A stretch of DNA of 64,000 nt. Origin: Lachnospiraceae bacterium. Its GTDB lineage: Bacteria; Bacillota; Clostridia; Lachnospirales; Lachnospiraceae. Made by a program: the position numbers and the translations under genes. The notes beneath the pieces were generated by a model. The model did not search any database, was not told the origin of the DNA, and saw only the letters and a list, made by a program, of their open reading frames with translations. Below, in pieces: positions 8,173-18,200 of the stretch. Numbering within the stretch: the first letter of the stretch is position 1; each line of letters opens with the position of its first letter. The stretch is taken from NCBI GenBank assembly GCA_910575255.1, contig CAJTEM010000024.1, forward strand, positions 26,133 to 90,132, written 5' to 3'.

Positions 8173-10019
8173 TATATATTAAAAAAGATTTTTGGGTTCC
8201 ATGTGATGATATCATTTTGGAAGACAGTGCAGATCATGCTGTTCGCTGTGAAAAGAATGCATTGGTGGTTGCTGGACCGGGTGCTGGAAAAACAGAATTG
8301 CTTGCACAAAAGGCGGGATTTTTATTTGCAACTAATTTATGTAGAGAACCACAGAAAATATTGGCGATTAGTTTTAAGAAAGATGCTGCTGTTAATTTGA
8401 AAGAACGTGTTATAAAGCGGTATGGTAGGGAAATTGAAAATAGATTTGTATCAATGACCTTTGATGCTTTTTTTAAAAGCATACTTGATCATTTTATATA
8501 TGCATTACCAATAGATAGTAGACCGAAAGATAATTATGGAATAGCAGATGATGCTACGATAGATTTTGCGTTTACAAAGGCAGGATTTGTTGTCCCATTT
8601 ACATACAAGAAAAATGATATTAAAACTATTCAGAATAGAATGATTGCAAAATTAGAACTTCCTGTAAGCGGAAATTCCTTAGAAGCGAAGGCTTGGACAT
8701 ATTTGTTGAAGGGATCTAATGAACAATTACCGGCTCTATCGTTTACAATGATTGCTATGCTTGCAAAATACATTATAGATAATAATCCTATGATTCGACG
8801 TGCTCTTCAATATACATATGCGTATGTGTTTTTAGATGAATTTCAAGATACCACAGATTTACAATATTCGATTGTTAAAAGTTGTTTTCAAGGATCAAAA
8901 TCAGTAGTTACTGCTGTTGGTGATAATAAACAACGAATTATGCTATGGGCGGGAGCATTGAAAACAGTTTTTGAAGATTTTCAAAAAGATTTTGATTCTG
9001 AAAAATTTCAACTTATTATGAACCACCGATCTGCCCCTCGTTTAGTTGTTTTGCAAAAGGAAATGTATAACTTGTTGAAAGAACCTAAGCTAATTGTGAA
9101 AACATCTAAAAAATGGAACGACGAAGATGGACGAATTCAATTGCTGATGAGTAAAGATGAACAATATGAGGCGATAAAGGTATCAGAAAGTATTCAACAA
9201 CAGATTAAAAGTGGTATTAATATTAATGATATATGCATTCTTTGTAAACAGCGAATTATTGATTATTCACCAAGAATTGTTGAAAATCTTCAAAATTTTG
9301 GAATTCGAGCTAGAGATGAAACGGAATATCAAGATTTAATAAAGGAACCTATAATTAGATTAATTATTGATTTTTTGTTAGTTGCAGTAAAGAGAAAGAA
9401 CCCAAATGAATGGAGAAATTTAGAAGTATATTATGGAAAGTTTACAGGTATGGATAATGAGAGTAACCATGAACAGTATTTTAGGAATATTGAATGCTTA
9501 ATTAAAAGTTTGGATAAAGTGAAGAAATTGGAAGAAAATGTAGAGGCGAAAAATGATTTTGAATATTTAATACAATATATTATTGATTTTTGGGGAATTA
9601 GTAGAATAAAAGCGCAATTTCCAGAATATCAGCAAGGGAATTATTTAAATGAAAAAATATGTAAATTTGTGGATATCTTCTGGAAAGAATATGAATTGGG
9701 AGAAAAGGACTGGATACGTGCGATAGAGAATTTTATTGGAGTCCATTCCATTCCTATTATGACAATTCATAAGAGTAAAGGGCTTGAATATTCTGCAGTA
9801 TATTTTATAGGATTAGAAGATTCGGCTTTTTGGAATTTTTTAAATCAATCAGAGGAAGATAGGTGTGCTTTTTTTGTTGCTTTATCACGCGCTAAGGAGT
9901 TTCTTATGTTTACTTTTAGTGAGTACAGAAGCAATTTAAAGTATCCAGATCAAAAAAGAAAAAATATAGATGAATTTTATGAACTGCTTCAGAAATCAAA
10001 TGTAATTGAAGTTATTTAG
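8169..10019 (+). CDS. gajB: UvrD/PcrA-like SF1 helicase (Gabija GajB-like)
   Basis: The 616-residue protein has superfamily 1 helicase motifs in order. These are Walker A GPGAGKTE (about residue 37), Walker B LDEFQDTTD (about 222), GDNKQRIM, NHRSAPR (about 285), TIHKSKGLEYS (about 534) and VALSRAKEF (about 570). The start overlaps the GajA stop by 4 nt (ATGA), which fits a strict two-gene unit. In Gabija, GajB is thought to sense DNA termini or helicase products and activate GajA. Length is somewhat above the typical GajB (about 500 aa). A DNA repair helicase role is possible, but the pairing with an OLD nuclease favours defence. Confidence 0.85.
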   Translation: MIYIKKDFWVPCDDIILEDSADHAVRCEKNALVVAGPGAGKTELLAQKAGFLFATNLCREPQKILAISFKKDAAVNLKERVIKRYGREIENRFVSMTFDAFFKSILDHFIYALPIDSRPKDNYGIADDATIDFAFTKAGFVVPFTYKKNDIKTIQNRMIAKLELPVSGNSLEAKAWTYLLKGSNEQLPALSFTMIAMLAKYIIDNNPMIRRALQYTYAYVFLDEFQDTTDLQYSIVKSCFQGSKSVVTAVGDNKQRIMLWAGALKTVFEDFQKDFDSEKFQLIMNHRSAPRLVVLQKEMYNLLKEPKLIVKTSKKWNDEDGRIQLLMSKDEQYEAIKVSESIQQQIKSGININDICILCKQRIIDYSPRIVENLQNFGIRARDETEYQDLIKEPIIRLIIDFLLVAVKRKNPNEWRNLEVYYGKFTGMDNESNHEQYFRNIECLIKSLDKVKKLEENVEAKNDFEYLIQYIIDFWGISRIKAQFPEYQQGNYLNEKICKFVDIFWKEYELGEKDWIRAIENFIGVHSIPIMTIHKSKGLEYSAVYFIGLEDSAFWNFLNQSEEDRCAFFVALSRAKEFLMFTFSEYRSNLKYPDQKRKNIDEFYELLQKSNVIEVI

Positions 10020-10058
10020 TTTTGTAATATAAAAAGATTTTAGATGAGGTGACATAAA

Positions 10059-11078
10059 ATGGGAAGAATTGAAGATGTAAAAAAGGATCATCATTTTGTA
10101 TTTCAAAAATATATGGAAGAATGGATAGAGCCAAGTGAGAATGCATTATGGATTTTAAGAGAAAAGAAAAAGTTATTTACTACGGGAACCGCTGGTATAG
10201 CATTCAAAAAGTTCTTTTATACAATAAGAGAAATTAATGAAGAAGAGAAAAAATTACTGAATTTATTTATAGCAACAATGCACCCGGCGGTTCAAGAACA
10301 GATGAAAGTGATAATTGATGCTTATCTTCTTCCAATTGAGAACAAAGCAGTAATTGCTGAAATGGAGCAATTTTCGATAAAAAGATTTGGAACTAAAGAA
10401 AAAATACCATTGGAGATTAAAGAAGAAATAGAAAAATGCAAAAATATTAATCAGGTTCAACTAAATAATACAATGGAGGATTTTTATTGTGAAATAGAAG
10501 GCGAACTGGCTGGTTATATTAAACAGATAAAAAAAGAGGGAATTGATTTTTATTATAAATTTGATAAAAACAACAAATACAATTTCTTATTTGATATTTG
10601 TGTTCAATACTTTAGAACGATGGCATTAAAAGAACGATGGATACATAATTTTGGAGATGCACTTCAATCATTGAACATAGATAAAATGGGTATTGACATG
10701 AATAAAATTAATTTGAGTAATTTATCGTTCTTTTATTTTTGGTATATTCAAAGTGCAACTGCCTATGCACTTGCAGAGAAAAATGCAGTTGTTAGTTTAT
10801 TATGTAATAATACATCAATTCCATTTATTACGGCAGATCAACCAATAATTAATTTGAAGTGTGATTATTGTAAGGATATAAATCAAGTGGAAGAATTAGA
10901 ACTATATTATCCAATATCACCATCAAAAGCTTTGTTAATAGGTTGGGATTGCTTAGATAGAAAGTTAGTAGTTGCTGAAGATGATGTTGTTTTGTACAAC
11001 AAAGCAATCGCAAATGCATCTCAACAATTTTTAATCGGGAATAGTAAGGAGGTGTTAGAGCAATTTGTGGATATTTAG
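10059..11078 (+). CDS. DUF4238-like protein accompanying Gabija
   Basis: The 339-residue protein starts 39 nt after gajB with a GAGGTGA ribosome site. The N-terminal motif KDHHFVFQKYMEEW (residues 9-22) and the later FITADQPIINL segment (about residue 255) resemble DUF4238. In that family an HH(Y/F)xP-like N-terminus and a SDNPV-like motif recur. The biochemical function of DUF4238 is unknown; family members often sit in defence neighbourhoods. Base composition equals that of gajAB, so the three genes seem to have arrived together. It could be a third defence subunit, a regulator, or an independent one-gene system. Confidence 0.7.
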   Translation: MGRIEDVKKDHHFVFQKYMEEWIEPSENALWILREKKKLFTTGTAGIAFKKFFYTIREINEEEKKLLNLFIATMHPAVQEQMKVIIDAYLLPIENKAVIAEMEQFSIKRFGTKEKIPLEIKEEIEKCKNINQVQLNNTMEDFYCEIEGELAGYIKQIKKEGIDFYYKFDKNNKYNFLFDICVQYFRTMALKERWIHNFGDALQSLNIDKMGIDMNKINLSNLSFFYFWYIQSATAYALAEKNAVVSLLCNNTSIPFITADQPIINLKCDYCKDINQVEELELYYPISPSKALLIGWDCLDRKLVVAEDDVVLYNKAIANASQQFLIGNSKEVLEQFVDI

Positions 11079-11108
11079 ATAAAAATTGAATAAAGTTTAC
11101 CGTCACTG

Positions 11109-11147
11109 GTGGCAATGGCTTATGAACGAACCATAGCCGCCTTTTTT
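11109..11147 (+). terminator. Terminator-like hairpin just upstream of the helicase gene
   Basis: GGTGGC-AATGG and CCATA-GCCGCC arms are followed by six T residues. The helicase start lies only about 40 nt further on. The ICE composition resumes here, so the right boundary of the AT-rich cassette is close to 11100. It may act as an attenuator (see findings). Confidence 0.6.
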
Positions 11148-11185
11148 ATTGCCCAAAAACAATAAACAGGAAATGGAGGATTGCC

Positions 11186-14100
11186 ATGAGAAAATATGAC
11201 GTAATTTCCGCACTCTCCGAAGAAACATCAAAGAGGGTGACGAGAAATGAAGAAAGCTGGAAGAAATATCTGAACACAGCATCAAGGCTCTACAAATACC
11301 CGTTCAAAGACCAGCTTCTTATCTATGCCCAAAGACCGGATGCCACAGCCTGCGCTTCCATAGAGATATGGAATGAAAAAATGCACTGTTGGGTAAACAA
11401 GGGTGCAAAGGGGATTGCACTTCTGGATGAAGAAGGGAGTCCCTACACCGGACTGCGGTACGTCTTTGACATATCGGACGTGCATAAGGCAAGGCGCATC
11501 GGGCGTTTCCCTCAGCTTTGGGAGATGCGGGAAGAACATCAGGAAGCGGTTCTGAACCGTCTGGAAGGGATTTATGGAGATACTAACAAGGAAACGGGAT
11601 TTGTGGACAGGATCAGGGAGATTGCTTCCCGGATTGCACAGGACTGTTATGGGGAGCTTGCTTCGGATATGGAATATCTGAAAGAAGGAAGTTTTCTGGA
11701 GGAACTGGACGAGCTGAATATTGCTGTTCGTGTCCGGGAAACGCTGGCGGACAGCATCGCCTACACTGTTTTAAAGCGGTGCGGCATGGAAGATGCGGAG
11801 CTGGCAGAGGAAATCCAGTTCCCCTATATCCATGAGTTTAATACAATAGAAACCCTGTCGCACATCGGTGACAGCATATCCGATTTATCCAAGCCTGTGC
11901 TGATGGAGATTGGCAAAGCAATCGGGGCGTATGACAGGGAAATCGCCGGAAAGGAAGCATCGAGAAATTTTGTCGAAAAAGGACTTGCAAATGCCTCTGA
12001 CACACGCTATAATGCTTTAAAGCGCGAAAGCGAAACAGAGGACGTACAACCTACCACACAGACCGGAAATGCCGGGGAAAGGGGAAATAATGATGAATCT
12101 GACCTACGAGAAGAACGGGGATTACATGATACCGATGTTACAGGTGGACGAGCAGCCGGAGGGGACGCTCACGAAATACGGGCTGATGAGGAAGAATTAC
12201 TTACAGGAACACAAGAAGGGGATTTACACCGGGCTTCTGCTGAAAGGGAAGCTGAAAGAGCATCTTCTGACCATTCAGGAGCAGGCGGAGCAGAGGATGG
12301 AATTACTGACAGCGCAGATGGCGAAAGCCGAGGGCGTGACGGAGGAACTGAAAGCAGCCGATCAGATGAAGTGGGTGGGGATGATGAACAACATCAGGCA
12401 TTCGGCGGAGGAAATCGCGCTGAGAGAACTGGTATACAGTCTGTAAATGAGGAAGAAATAACTGAAAATAAGGAATTAACAGAGCCGGGTAATGGAGAAA
12501 ACACATTATCCGGTTTTTCTATGTCCGGTTACATAGAAAGGGGTGGGTATCAGAAAGAGGAACAGGTGCTGCAGGAAGAAGAATCAGCAGAAATAGAAAG
12601 CTACCAGCAGCTTAGTCTGTTCCCTACGGTAGAAGAACAGATTGACATGATAGAAGCAGCGCAGGCACGAGAGAAATTTACCATGCCCGCTGCTTTTTCT
12701 TTGCCGCAGGAAGCGGAAAAAATGGCTGTATTGGAACAGGAAGCGGAAATGTCCGCAGTGGTAAAAATCTGCGGTGCGCTGTCCATGAAAGATGTGGTCA
12801 GCTGGAATGAGGATACCGGGGCGGTTGCCATAGAGGACGCTGACAGGAGGTTAGAGGGCAAGGCAGTTTATGACACCCTGTTTCTGGAAGCCGCCGATTA
12901 TGTACTGATGCAGTCATTAAGCGGCAATGCGGAAAAGGCGGTGGAGATGGATGCTCTGCTGAAGGAAGCACAGAAGTATGCGGCACGTTATGAGAATGAG
13001 CCAGAACAGCAGAGGGAAGGACACGCTGCGGAAGTATCTGAAGCAGAGCCGGAAAAACTGACAGAAGAACCGGAACAGGAAGAAACAGTACGCTTTACGG
13101 TTACGGAAACTTCGGATGCCTTTACAGAGCCTTATGTGGTATGGGACAGCGAAACACAGGATTATTATGTGACAGGCGATGGCACAGTGCCGACATTTGA
13201 CACACTGGAGGAAGCGGATGTTTTCTGCCAGAATCTCAACGGAGATTTACAGGGGAAAAAAGCAGAAAATATTGTTACAGAGTCGGAAAATGTTACGAAG
13301 GAAACGGAACAGCCGGGAACGGAAGATGTTTCAGGCACAAAAGATTCTGCTGAAAAAGATGATTTCCCCGACATTGACACGCAGGTTGTCCGGGAAGGTC
13401 TGGAAAAAGCCGGGATTGTGGACGGGCAGTTAGTAGATGAAACCGCCTTAGAAAACGATCCGTTTATCCGGCAGGTCATGGGCGATGTGGAAACGCTGAC
13501 CGGGGGCAATCCGCCAGAGCCGGGAAAAGTACCACAAAAAGAGCCGGAGATTGATAAAACAGGCGCAGTTAATTACCATATTTCTTTTAATGAAGCAGAG
13601 AATACCGGAAAAGGATTTGCGCCGAAAGAGAAATTCCGGCAGAACGTGGAAGCCATACGAACCCTTGAGAAGATTGAAGGAGAACGCCGCACTGCCACAC
13701 CGGAGGAACAGGAAGTCTTAGCAAAATATGTGGGGTGGGGCGGTCTTGCCGATGCCTTTGATTCTTCCAAAGCGAACTGGGTGAATGAGTATCAGGAATT
13801 AAAGAGCCTGTTATCCCCGGAGGAATACGCTTCCGCAAGGGAAAGCACGTTAAATGCCCACTACACAAGCCCGGTCATCATTCAGGCAATCTATGACGCT
13901 GTGGGGAAAATGGGATTTACCAGAGGGAACGTGTTAGATCCCGCCGCAGGCATTGGGAATTTCTATGGCTGTCTGCCGGAGGAAATGGCAGGGAGCAGGC
14001 TCTACGGGGCGGAGCTTGACGGGATTACCGGGCGCATCGCAAAACAGCTTTACCCTCATGCGGACATTAAAATCACAGGATTTGAGAATACCAGTTATCC

Positions 14101-17100
14101 CAATGACTTTTTTGACGTGGCGGTGGGGAATGTGCCTTTCGGACAGTATAAAGTGTCTGACAGGCAGTATGACAAGCATAATTTCCTCATACATGATTAT
14201 TTTTTCGCAAAGACTTTGGATAAAGTACGTCCGGGCGGCATCGTTGCCTTTGTGACAAGCAAGGGAACAATGGATAAGAAAAACCCGGAAGTACGGAAAT
14301 ACCTTGCACAGCGGGCAGAGCTATTGGGGGCAGTCCGGCTCCCGAACACAGCATTTAAGGAAAATGCGGGTACGGAGGTCACTTCGGATATTTTATTTTT
14401 AAAGAAGCGTGACCGGTTATTAGACATTGAGCCGGATTGGGTGCATCTGACGGAAAAAGACGGTATCGTGATGAACCAGTATTTCGCAGACCACCCGGAA
14501 ATGGTACTCGGAAAAATGGAGATGGTTTCCGGGGCGCATGGCATGGAATCCGCCTGCCTGCCGGACACATTCCTTCCCCTGTCGGCACAGCTTAAAAATG
14601 CGCTCTCTTATGTGGAGGGCAGCATTGAGCAGGCGGATTTCAATGAGATTGATGATGAGCTGGCAAGGGAGAACATACCCGCCGATCCGGAGGTAAAGAA
14701 TTACAGTTATACGGTTGTAGACGATAAAGTGTACTACCGGGAAAATTCCATTATGAAGCCTGTGGACGTATCGGAGAAAGCGGAGCAACGCATGAAGGGC
14801 ATGGTGGCGATCCGGGACTGTACGCAGGAATTGATAAACTTCCAGTTGGACGAATACCCGGAGGATATGATTTTAAACAAGCAGGCGGAATTAAACCAGT
14901 TATACGATGATTTCTCCAAGAAATTCGGTCTGCTGAACTCCCAGACCAACCGGAGGGCGTTCAATCAGGATTCCAGCTACTGCCTGTTATGCTCCCTTGA
15001 AAATCTGGACGATGAGGGGAATTTTATCGGCAAAGCGGATATGTTCTCCAAACGTACCATTAAAAAGCAGGAAGTTGTGACGAGCGTGGACACAGCCAGT
15101 GAAGCACTGGCGGTATCTTTAAGTGAGAAGGCGGGCGTGGACTTAGCCTATATGTCACAGCTTGCGGACAAGAGCGTGGAGGAAATCACAAAAGAGCTTG
15201 CCGGGGTAATCTTCCAGAACCCGGTCACAGAGGAATGGGAAACCGCAGACGAATATTTAAGCGGGAATGTGCGGGAGAAGCTGTCAGTGGCGAGAACCTT
15301 TGCGGAAAACCACCCGGAATATGCCATTAACGTATCCTCACTGGAAAGCGTACAGCCGAAGGAACTGGACGCATCGGAGATTGAGGTGCGTGTGGGCGCA
15401 ACATGGATTTCACCAAAATATATCGAGGACTTCATGCGTGAAACCTTTGAAACGCCGGAGTACCTTTTTGACCGGAACACAATGGGAGTGCTGTATTCCA
15501 ATGTAACCGGGCAGTGGAACGTGAAGGGGAAAAACGCAGACCGGGGAAATGCCCTTGTCAACATGACTTACGGGACAGGTCGGGCAAACGCCTATAAGAT
15601 TCTGGAGGATTCCCTAAACCTCCGTGATACCCGCATTTTTGACATTGTGACAGAGGACGGGAAGGAAAAAAGAGTTCTCAACAAAAAAGAAACCATGCTT
15701 GCAAGCCAGAAGCAGGAAGCAATCCGGGAAGCCTTTAAGGACTGGGTATTCCGAGATCCGGAGCGCAGGCAGGATTTATGCGCAAAATATAATGAGCTTT
15801 TCAATTCCACCAGACCGAGGGAATATGACGGTTCGCACTTGAAATTCCCCGGCATGACGCCGGACATTGTACTCAGACCGCACCAGCTTAACGCTGTGGC
15901 GCATCAGTTATATGGGGACAACACGCTCCTTGCCCATTGCGTGGGTGCGGGAAAGACCTTTGAAATGATTGCGGCGGCAATGGAAAATAAAAGATTGGGA
16001 TTGTGCCAAAAGAGCTTATTTGTCGTGCCGAACCACCTGACGGAGCAGTGGGCGAGTGACTTTCTGCGCCTGTATCCGGGGGCGAATATCTTAGCGGCAA
16101 CCAAGAAGGATTTTGAACCCGCAAACCGAAAGAAGTTCTGCTCCCGGATAGCAACGGGAGATTATGACGCTGTGATTATCGGTCACAGCCAATTCGAGAA
16201 AATCCCGCTTTCCACCGAAAGGCAGATGGCGATGATTGAAAGGCAGATAACAGAAATTGAAATGGCAATCGAAGCCCTCAAAGCGGAGAATGGAGAGCGT
16301 TATTCCATTAAGCAGATGGAAAAGACGAAGAAATCACTGTCTGCAAGATTGAGCCGCTTAAATGATACCAGCCGAAAGGACAATGTTGTGACCTTTGAGC
16401 AGTTGGGCGTGGATCGGCTGTTTGTGGACGAGAGCCATAATTATAAGAACCTCTTTTTATACACAAAAATGCGGAACGTGGCGGGCATCGCACAGACGGA
16501 AGCGCAGAAATCCTCGGATATGTTTGCCAAGTGCCAGTATATGGACGAACTGACCGGAGGGAAGGGCATCACATTCGCAACAGGTACGCCAATTTCAAAT
16601 AGCATGACGGAACTTTATACAAATATGCGTTATCTCCAGTACAATACCTTACAGCGTCTGGGGTTGGGGCATTTCGACAGTTGGGCGGCATCATTTGGGG
16701 AAACCCAGACAGCGATTGAGCTTGCACCGGAAGGGACTGGATACCGGGCAAAAACAAGGTTCGCCAAGTTCTTCAATTTACCGGAACTGATCGCATTATT
16801 CAAAGAAAGTGCGGACATTCAGACACCAGATATGTTAAAGCTGCCTGTGCCGGAAGCGGATTATGAAAATATCGTGTTAAAGCCGAGCGAGTACCAGCAG
16901 GACATGGTTCAGTCACTTGCGGACAGGGCGGAGGCGGTCAGGGACAGGAAAGTGCAGCCGAACATCGACAATATGCTGAAAATCACCAATGACGGAAGAA
17001 AGTTAGCGTTAGACCAGCGGCTCATCAATGATATGCTCCCGGACGAAGAAAACTCCAAAGCCACAACCTGTGTGGAGAAGGCGTTTGAGATTTGGGAGCA

Positions 17101-17479
17101 GACCAAAGAGCAGAAATCGGCGCAGCTAATCTTCTGCGATTTATCCACGCCGAAGGGAGATGGGACATTCAACGTATATGAGGACATCAGGGATAAACTC
17201 ATGGCGAAGGGAGTGCCGGAGAATGAAATAGCATTTATCCATAACGCCAATACGGAAACAAGGAAAGCGGAGCTGTTCGCAAAGGTAAGAAGCGGGCAGG
17301 TTCGTTTTTTGTTAGGCTCAACCGCAAAAATGGGAGCCGGGACAAACGTACAGGACAGGCTTATCGCTTTACACCACCTCGATGTACCCTGGCGTCCGTC
17401 CGATGTAGGACGGATTTTGCGGACATTCAAAATAAAAAAGAATGTGGAGGTAACAGACAATGGCAAAGACAATTTTTGA
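11186..17479 (+). CDS. Giant ICE methylase/SNF2-like helicase, 5' part (interrupted)
   Basis: The 2097 codons read are the N-terminal 85% of a typical ICE protein. Residues 1-260 resemble the ArdC/LtrC-type N-terminal region, and about 280-480 are low-complexity, Arg/Glu/Gly-rich. An N6-adenine methylase-like fold is marked by [10 protein letters not shown] (about 917) and VGNVPFG. A superfamily 2 helicase follows with Walker A CVGAGKTF (about 1583), DESH (about 1745), ATGTPISNS and [11 protein letters not shown]. The gene is cut in the last helicase motif: after [11 protein letters not shown] the frame runs into the tet(O) element and stops at 17479. The rest lies at 28536-29672. The residues normally before GRI (xQRx) are missing. 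The truncated product lacks motif VI, so helicase activity is doubtful. Confidence 0.9.
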   Translation: MRKYDVISALSEETSKRVTRNEESWKKYLNTASRLYKYPFKDQLLIYAQRPDATACASIEIWNEKMHCWVNKGAKGIALLDEEGSPYTGLRYVFDISDVHKARRIGRFPQLWEMREEHQEAVLNRLEGIYGDTNKETGFVDRIREIASRIAQDCYGELASDMEYLKEGSFLEELDELNIAVRVRETLADSIAYTVLKRCGMEDAELAEEIQFPYIHEFNTIETLSHIGDSISDLSKPVLMEIGKAIGAYDREIAGKEASRNFVEKGLANASDTRYNALKRESETEDVQPTTQTGNAGERGNNDESDLREERGLHDTDVTGGRAAGGDAHEIRADEEELLTGTQEGDLHRASAEREAERASSDHSGAGGAEDGITDSADGESRGRDGGTESSRSDEVGGDDEQHQAFGGGNRAERTGIQSVNEEEITENKELTEPGNGENTLSGFSMSGYIERGGYQKEEQVLQEEESAEIESYQQLSLFPTVEEQIDMIEAAQAREKFTMPAAFSLPQEAEKMAVLEQEAEMSAVVKICGALSMKDVVSWNEDTGAVAIEDADRRLEGKAVYDTLFLEAADYVLMQSLSGNAEKAVEMDALLKEAQKYAARYENEPEQQREGHAAEVSEAEPEKLTEEPEQEETVRFTVTETSDAFTEPYVVWDSETQDYYVTGDGTVPTFDTLEEADVFCQNLNGDLQGKKAENIVTESENVTKETEQPGTEDVSGTKDSAEKDDFPDIDTQVVREGLEKAGIVDGQLVDETALENDPFIRQVMGDVETLTGGNPPEPGKVPQKEPEIDKTGAVNYHISFNEAENTGKGFAPKEKFRQNVEAIRTLEKIEGERRTATPEEQEVLAKYVGWGGLADAFDSSKANWVNEYQELKSLLSPEEYASARESTLNAHYTSPVIIQAIYDAVGKMGFTRGNVLDPAAGIGNFYGCLPEEMAGSRLYGAELDGITGRIAKQLYPHADIKITGFENTSYPNDFFDVAVGNVPFGQYKVSDRQYDKHNFLIHDYFFAKTLDKVRPGGIVAFVTSKGTMDKKNPEVRKYLAQRAELLGAVRLPNTAFKENAGTEVTSDILFLKKRDRLLDIEPDWVHLTEKDGIVMNQYFADHPEMVLGKMEMVSGAHGMESACLPDTFLPLSAQLKNALSYVEGSIEQADFNEIDDELARENIPADPEVKNYSYTVVDDKVYYRENSIMKPVDVSEKAEQRMKGMVAIRDCTQELINFQLDEYPEDMILNKQAELNQLYDDFSKKFGLLNSQTNRRAFNQDSSYCLLCSLENLDDEGNFIGKADMFSKRTIKKQEVVTSVDTASEALAVSLSEKAGVDLAYMSQLADKSVEEITKELAGVIFQNPVTEEWETADEYLSGNVREKLSVARTFAENHPEYAINVSSLESVQPKELDASEIEVRVGATWISPKYIEDFMRETFETPEYLFDRNTMGVLYSNVTGQWNVKGKNADRGNALVNMTYGTGRANAYKILEDSLNLRDTRIFDIVTEDGKEKRVLNKKETMLASQKQEAIREAFKDWVFRDPERRQDLCAKYNELFNSTRPREYDGSHLKFPGMTPDIVLRPHQLNAVAHQLYGDNTLLAHCVGAGKTFEMIAAAMENKRLGLCQKSLFVVPNHLTEQWASDFLRLYPGANILAATKKDFEPANRKKFCSRIATGDYDAVIIGHSQFEKIPLSTERQMAMIERQITEIEMAIEALKAENGERYSIKQMEKTKKSLSARLSRLNDTSRKDNVVTFEQLGVDRLFVDESHNYKNLFLYTKMRNVAGIAQTEAQKSSDMFAKCQYMDELTGGKGITFATGTPISNSMTELYTNMRYLQYNTLQRLGLGHFDSWAASFGETQTAIELAPEGTGYRAKTRFAKFFNLPELIALFKESADIQTPDMLKLPVPEADYENIVLKPSEYQQDMVQSLADRAEAVRDRKVQPNIDNMLKITNDGRKLALDQRLINDMLPDEENSKATTCVEKAFEIWEQTKEQKSAQLIFCDLSTPKGDGTFNVYEDIRDKLMAKGVPENEIAFIHNANTETRKAELFAKVRSGQVRFLLGSTAKMGAGTNVQDRLIALHHLDVPWRPSDVGRILRTFKIKKNVEVTDNGKDNF
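12093..12446 (+). CDS. TnpV-like protein encoded in an alternate frame inside the helicase gene
   Basis: The frame is +1 relative to the surrounding helicase ORF. Three in-frame ATGs exist (12069, 12090, 12093); AAGGGG at about 12079-12084 places initiation at 12090 or 12093. The product (about 117 aa) aligns by eye with the stand-alone TnpV at 17460-17834. Shared elements are a Y-x-(K/R)-x-GDY-(M/L)-IP start, a YGL-x-RKxYL / WGQ-x-HLDYL block, a YTxLLxxGxL block and an (A/G)xTExLKAxxxxxWxGxxNNIR(A/H) block. The helicase residues encoded by the same DNA (about 303-420) are low-complexity Gly/Glu/Arg/Asp, as expected for a frame constrained by the other. TnpV function is unknown. Confidence 0.75.
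   Translation: MNLTYEKNGDYMIPMLQVDEQPEGTLTKYGLMRKNYLQEHKKGIYTGLLLKGKLKEHLLTIQEQAEQRMELLTAQMAKAEGVTEELKAADQMKWVGMMNNIRHSAEEIALRELVYSL
17411..17418. repeat. Left junction core (attL) of the tet(O) element
   Basis: CGGATTTT lies in the helicase codons for G-R-I-L. Helicase homology is lost right after it. A large serine recombinase exchanges at a 2-bp core, so the exact crossover inside this octamer cannot be read from one sequence. Confidence 0.7.
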
Positions 17480-17834
17480 GGAAATGGGCGGCAAATACGA
17501 AAGGCAAGGCGATTATTTAATACCGTGCTTAACTGTATCCGCCGAAGAAGAACAGCCGATAGGCATATGGGGACAGCGGCATTTGGATTATCTGAAGCAT
17601 CACTGTAAAGTTACATACACCAATCTTCTTACAAGCGGCAGACTTAACGCTTACCTTGCCGACATTGACAGACAGGCACAGGAAGGCTTTGAAAGGCTCA
17701 TAGAGGGTATGAAACAGGCACAGGGCATAACGGAACAGCTAAAGGCAGAAAACGCCTTAGAATGGACAGGATACCTCAATAACATAAGGGCTTGTGCGAG
17801 GGAGATTGTGGAAAAGGAAATTATTTTTGCATAA
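17460..17834 (+). CDS. tnpV: TnpV-family transposon protein
   Basis: This is a 124-residue protein of the TnpV family (motifs [38 protein letters not shown]). The family is named from Tn4451-like elements and its function is unknown; it is not needed for the serine-recombinase reaction as far as known. It is the first gene inside the left end. Its start overlaps the tail of the truncated helicase frame (stop 17479), so it may be translated from helicase mRNA. A homologous copy is overprinted in the helicase gene at 12093-12446. Confidence 0.85.
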   Translation: MAKTIFEEMGGKYERQGDYLIPCLTVSAEEEQPIGIWGQRHLDYLKHHCKVTYTNLLTSGRLNAYLADIDRQAQEGFERLIEGMKQAQGITEQLKAENALEWTGYLNNIRACAREIVEKEIIFA

Positions 17835-17891
17835 ACAGATGATTAGTGGCAGGGGGAAATCCTGCCGCTTTTTCTGCTTTAGTTTGTCAGC

Positions 17892-17920
17892 TTGACAAAT
17901 AAAGGGTTAAGGAATATAAT
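17892..17920 (+). promoter_or_regulatory. Consensus promoter of tet(O)
   Basis: TTGACA (17892-17897) and TATAAT (17915-17920) are both perfect consensus boxes with a 17 nt spacer. Transcription would start about 30 nt before the leader peptide at 17953. Confidence 0.9.
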
Positions 17921-17952
17921 TAGATTCAGTATTATACAAGGAGTTAATAAAT

Positions 17953-17976
17953 ATGCGGCAAGGTATTCTTAAATAA
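17953..17976 (+). CDS. tet(O) leader peptide MRQGILK
   Basis: ATG to TAA encodes only 7 residues, preceded by AAGGAG at about 17939-17944. Short leaders of this kind precede tet(O), tet(M) and relatives. Ribosome behaviour on the leader is thought to decide which downstream hairpin forms, linking tetracycline stress to read-through. The end of the peptide overlaps the left arm of the first hairpin. Confidence 0.75.
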   Translation: MRQGILK

Positions 17977-18065
17977 ACTGTCAATTTGATAGTGGGAACA
18001 AAAAGTAGCAGTCTCGTTTCACTTTTAATATGGGGCTTAGTTTTTTGTACCCAGTTTAAGAATAC
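17963..18065 (+). promoter_or_regulatory. tet(O) attenuator, long-range stem
   Basis: The arm at 17963-17980 (GTATTCTTAAATAAACTG) can pair with CAGTTTAAGAATAC at 18052-18065, which is followed by TTTTATC. Because the left arm lies inside the leader ORF, a translating ribosome would block this stem. This fits transcriptional attenuation as described for ribosomal protection genes. Confidence 0.7.
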
Positions 18066-18129
18066 TTTTATCATGTAATTTTATATGCCCGAAAACATAT
18101 AAGTGTTTTGGGGCTATTGGAGTTATTTA

Positions 18130-18164
18130 CCCAGTGATAGGAGTATTTATCACTGGGTATTTTT
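18130..18164 (+). terminator. Second terminator-like hairpin in the tet(O) leader
   Basis: CCCAGTGATA and TATCACTGGG form a perfect 10-bp stem followed by TATTTTTAT, about 37 nt before tet(O). It is the likely terminator arm of the attenuator. Confidence 0.8.
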
Positions 18165-18200
18165 ATGCCCTTTTTTGGGTGTTGATAGGAGGAAAATCAC

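Noticed and set aside
6088..10019. AddAB/RecBCD-like repair pair instead of Gabija
   Set aside because: The first protein is an OLD-type ATPase with TOPRIM and not an AddB/RecB-like nuclease-helicase, and the pair sits alone in a mobile element.
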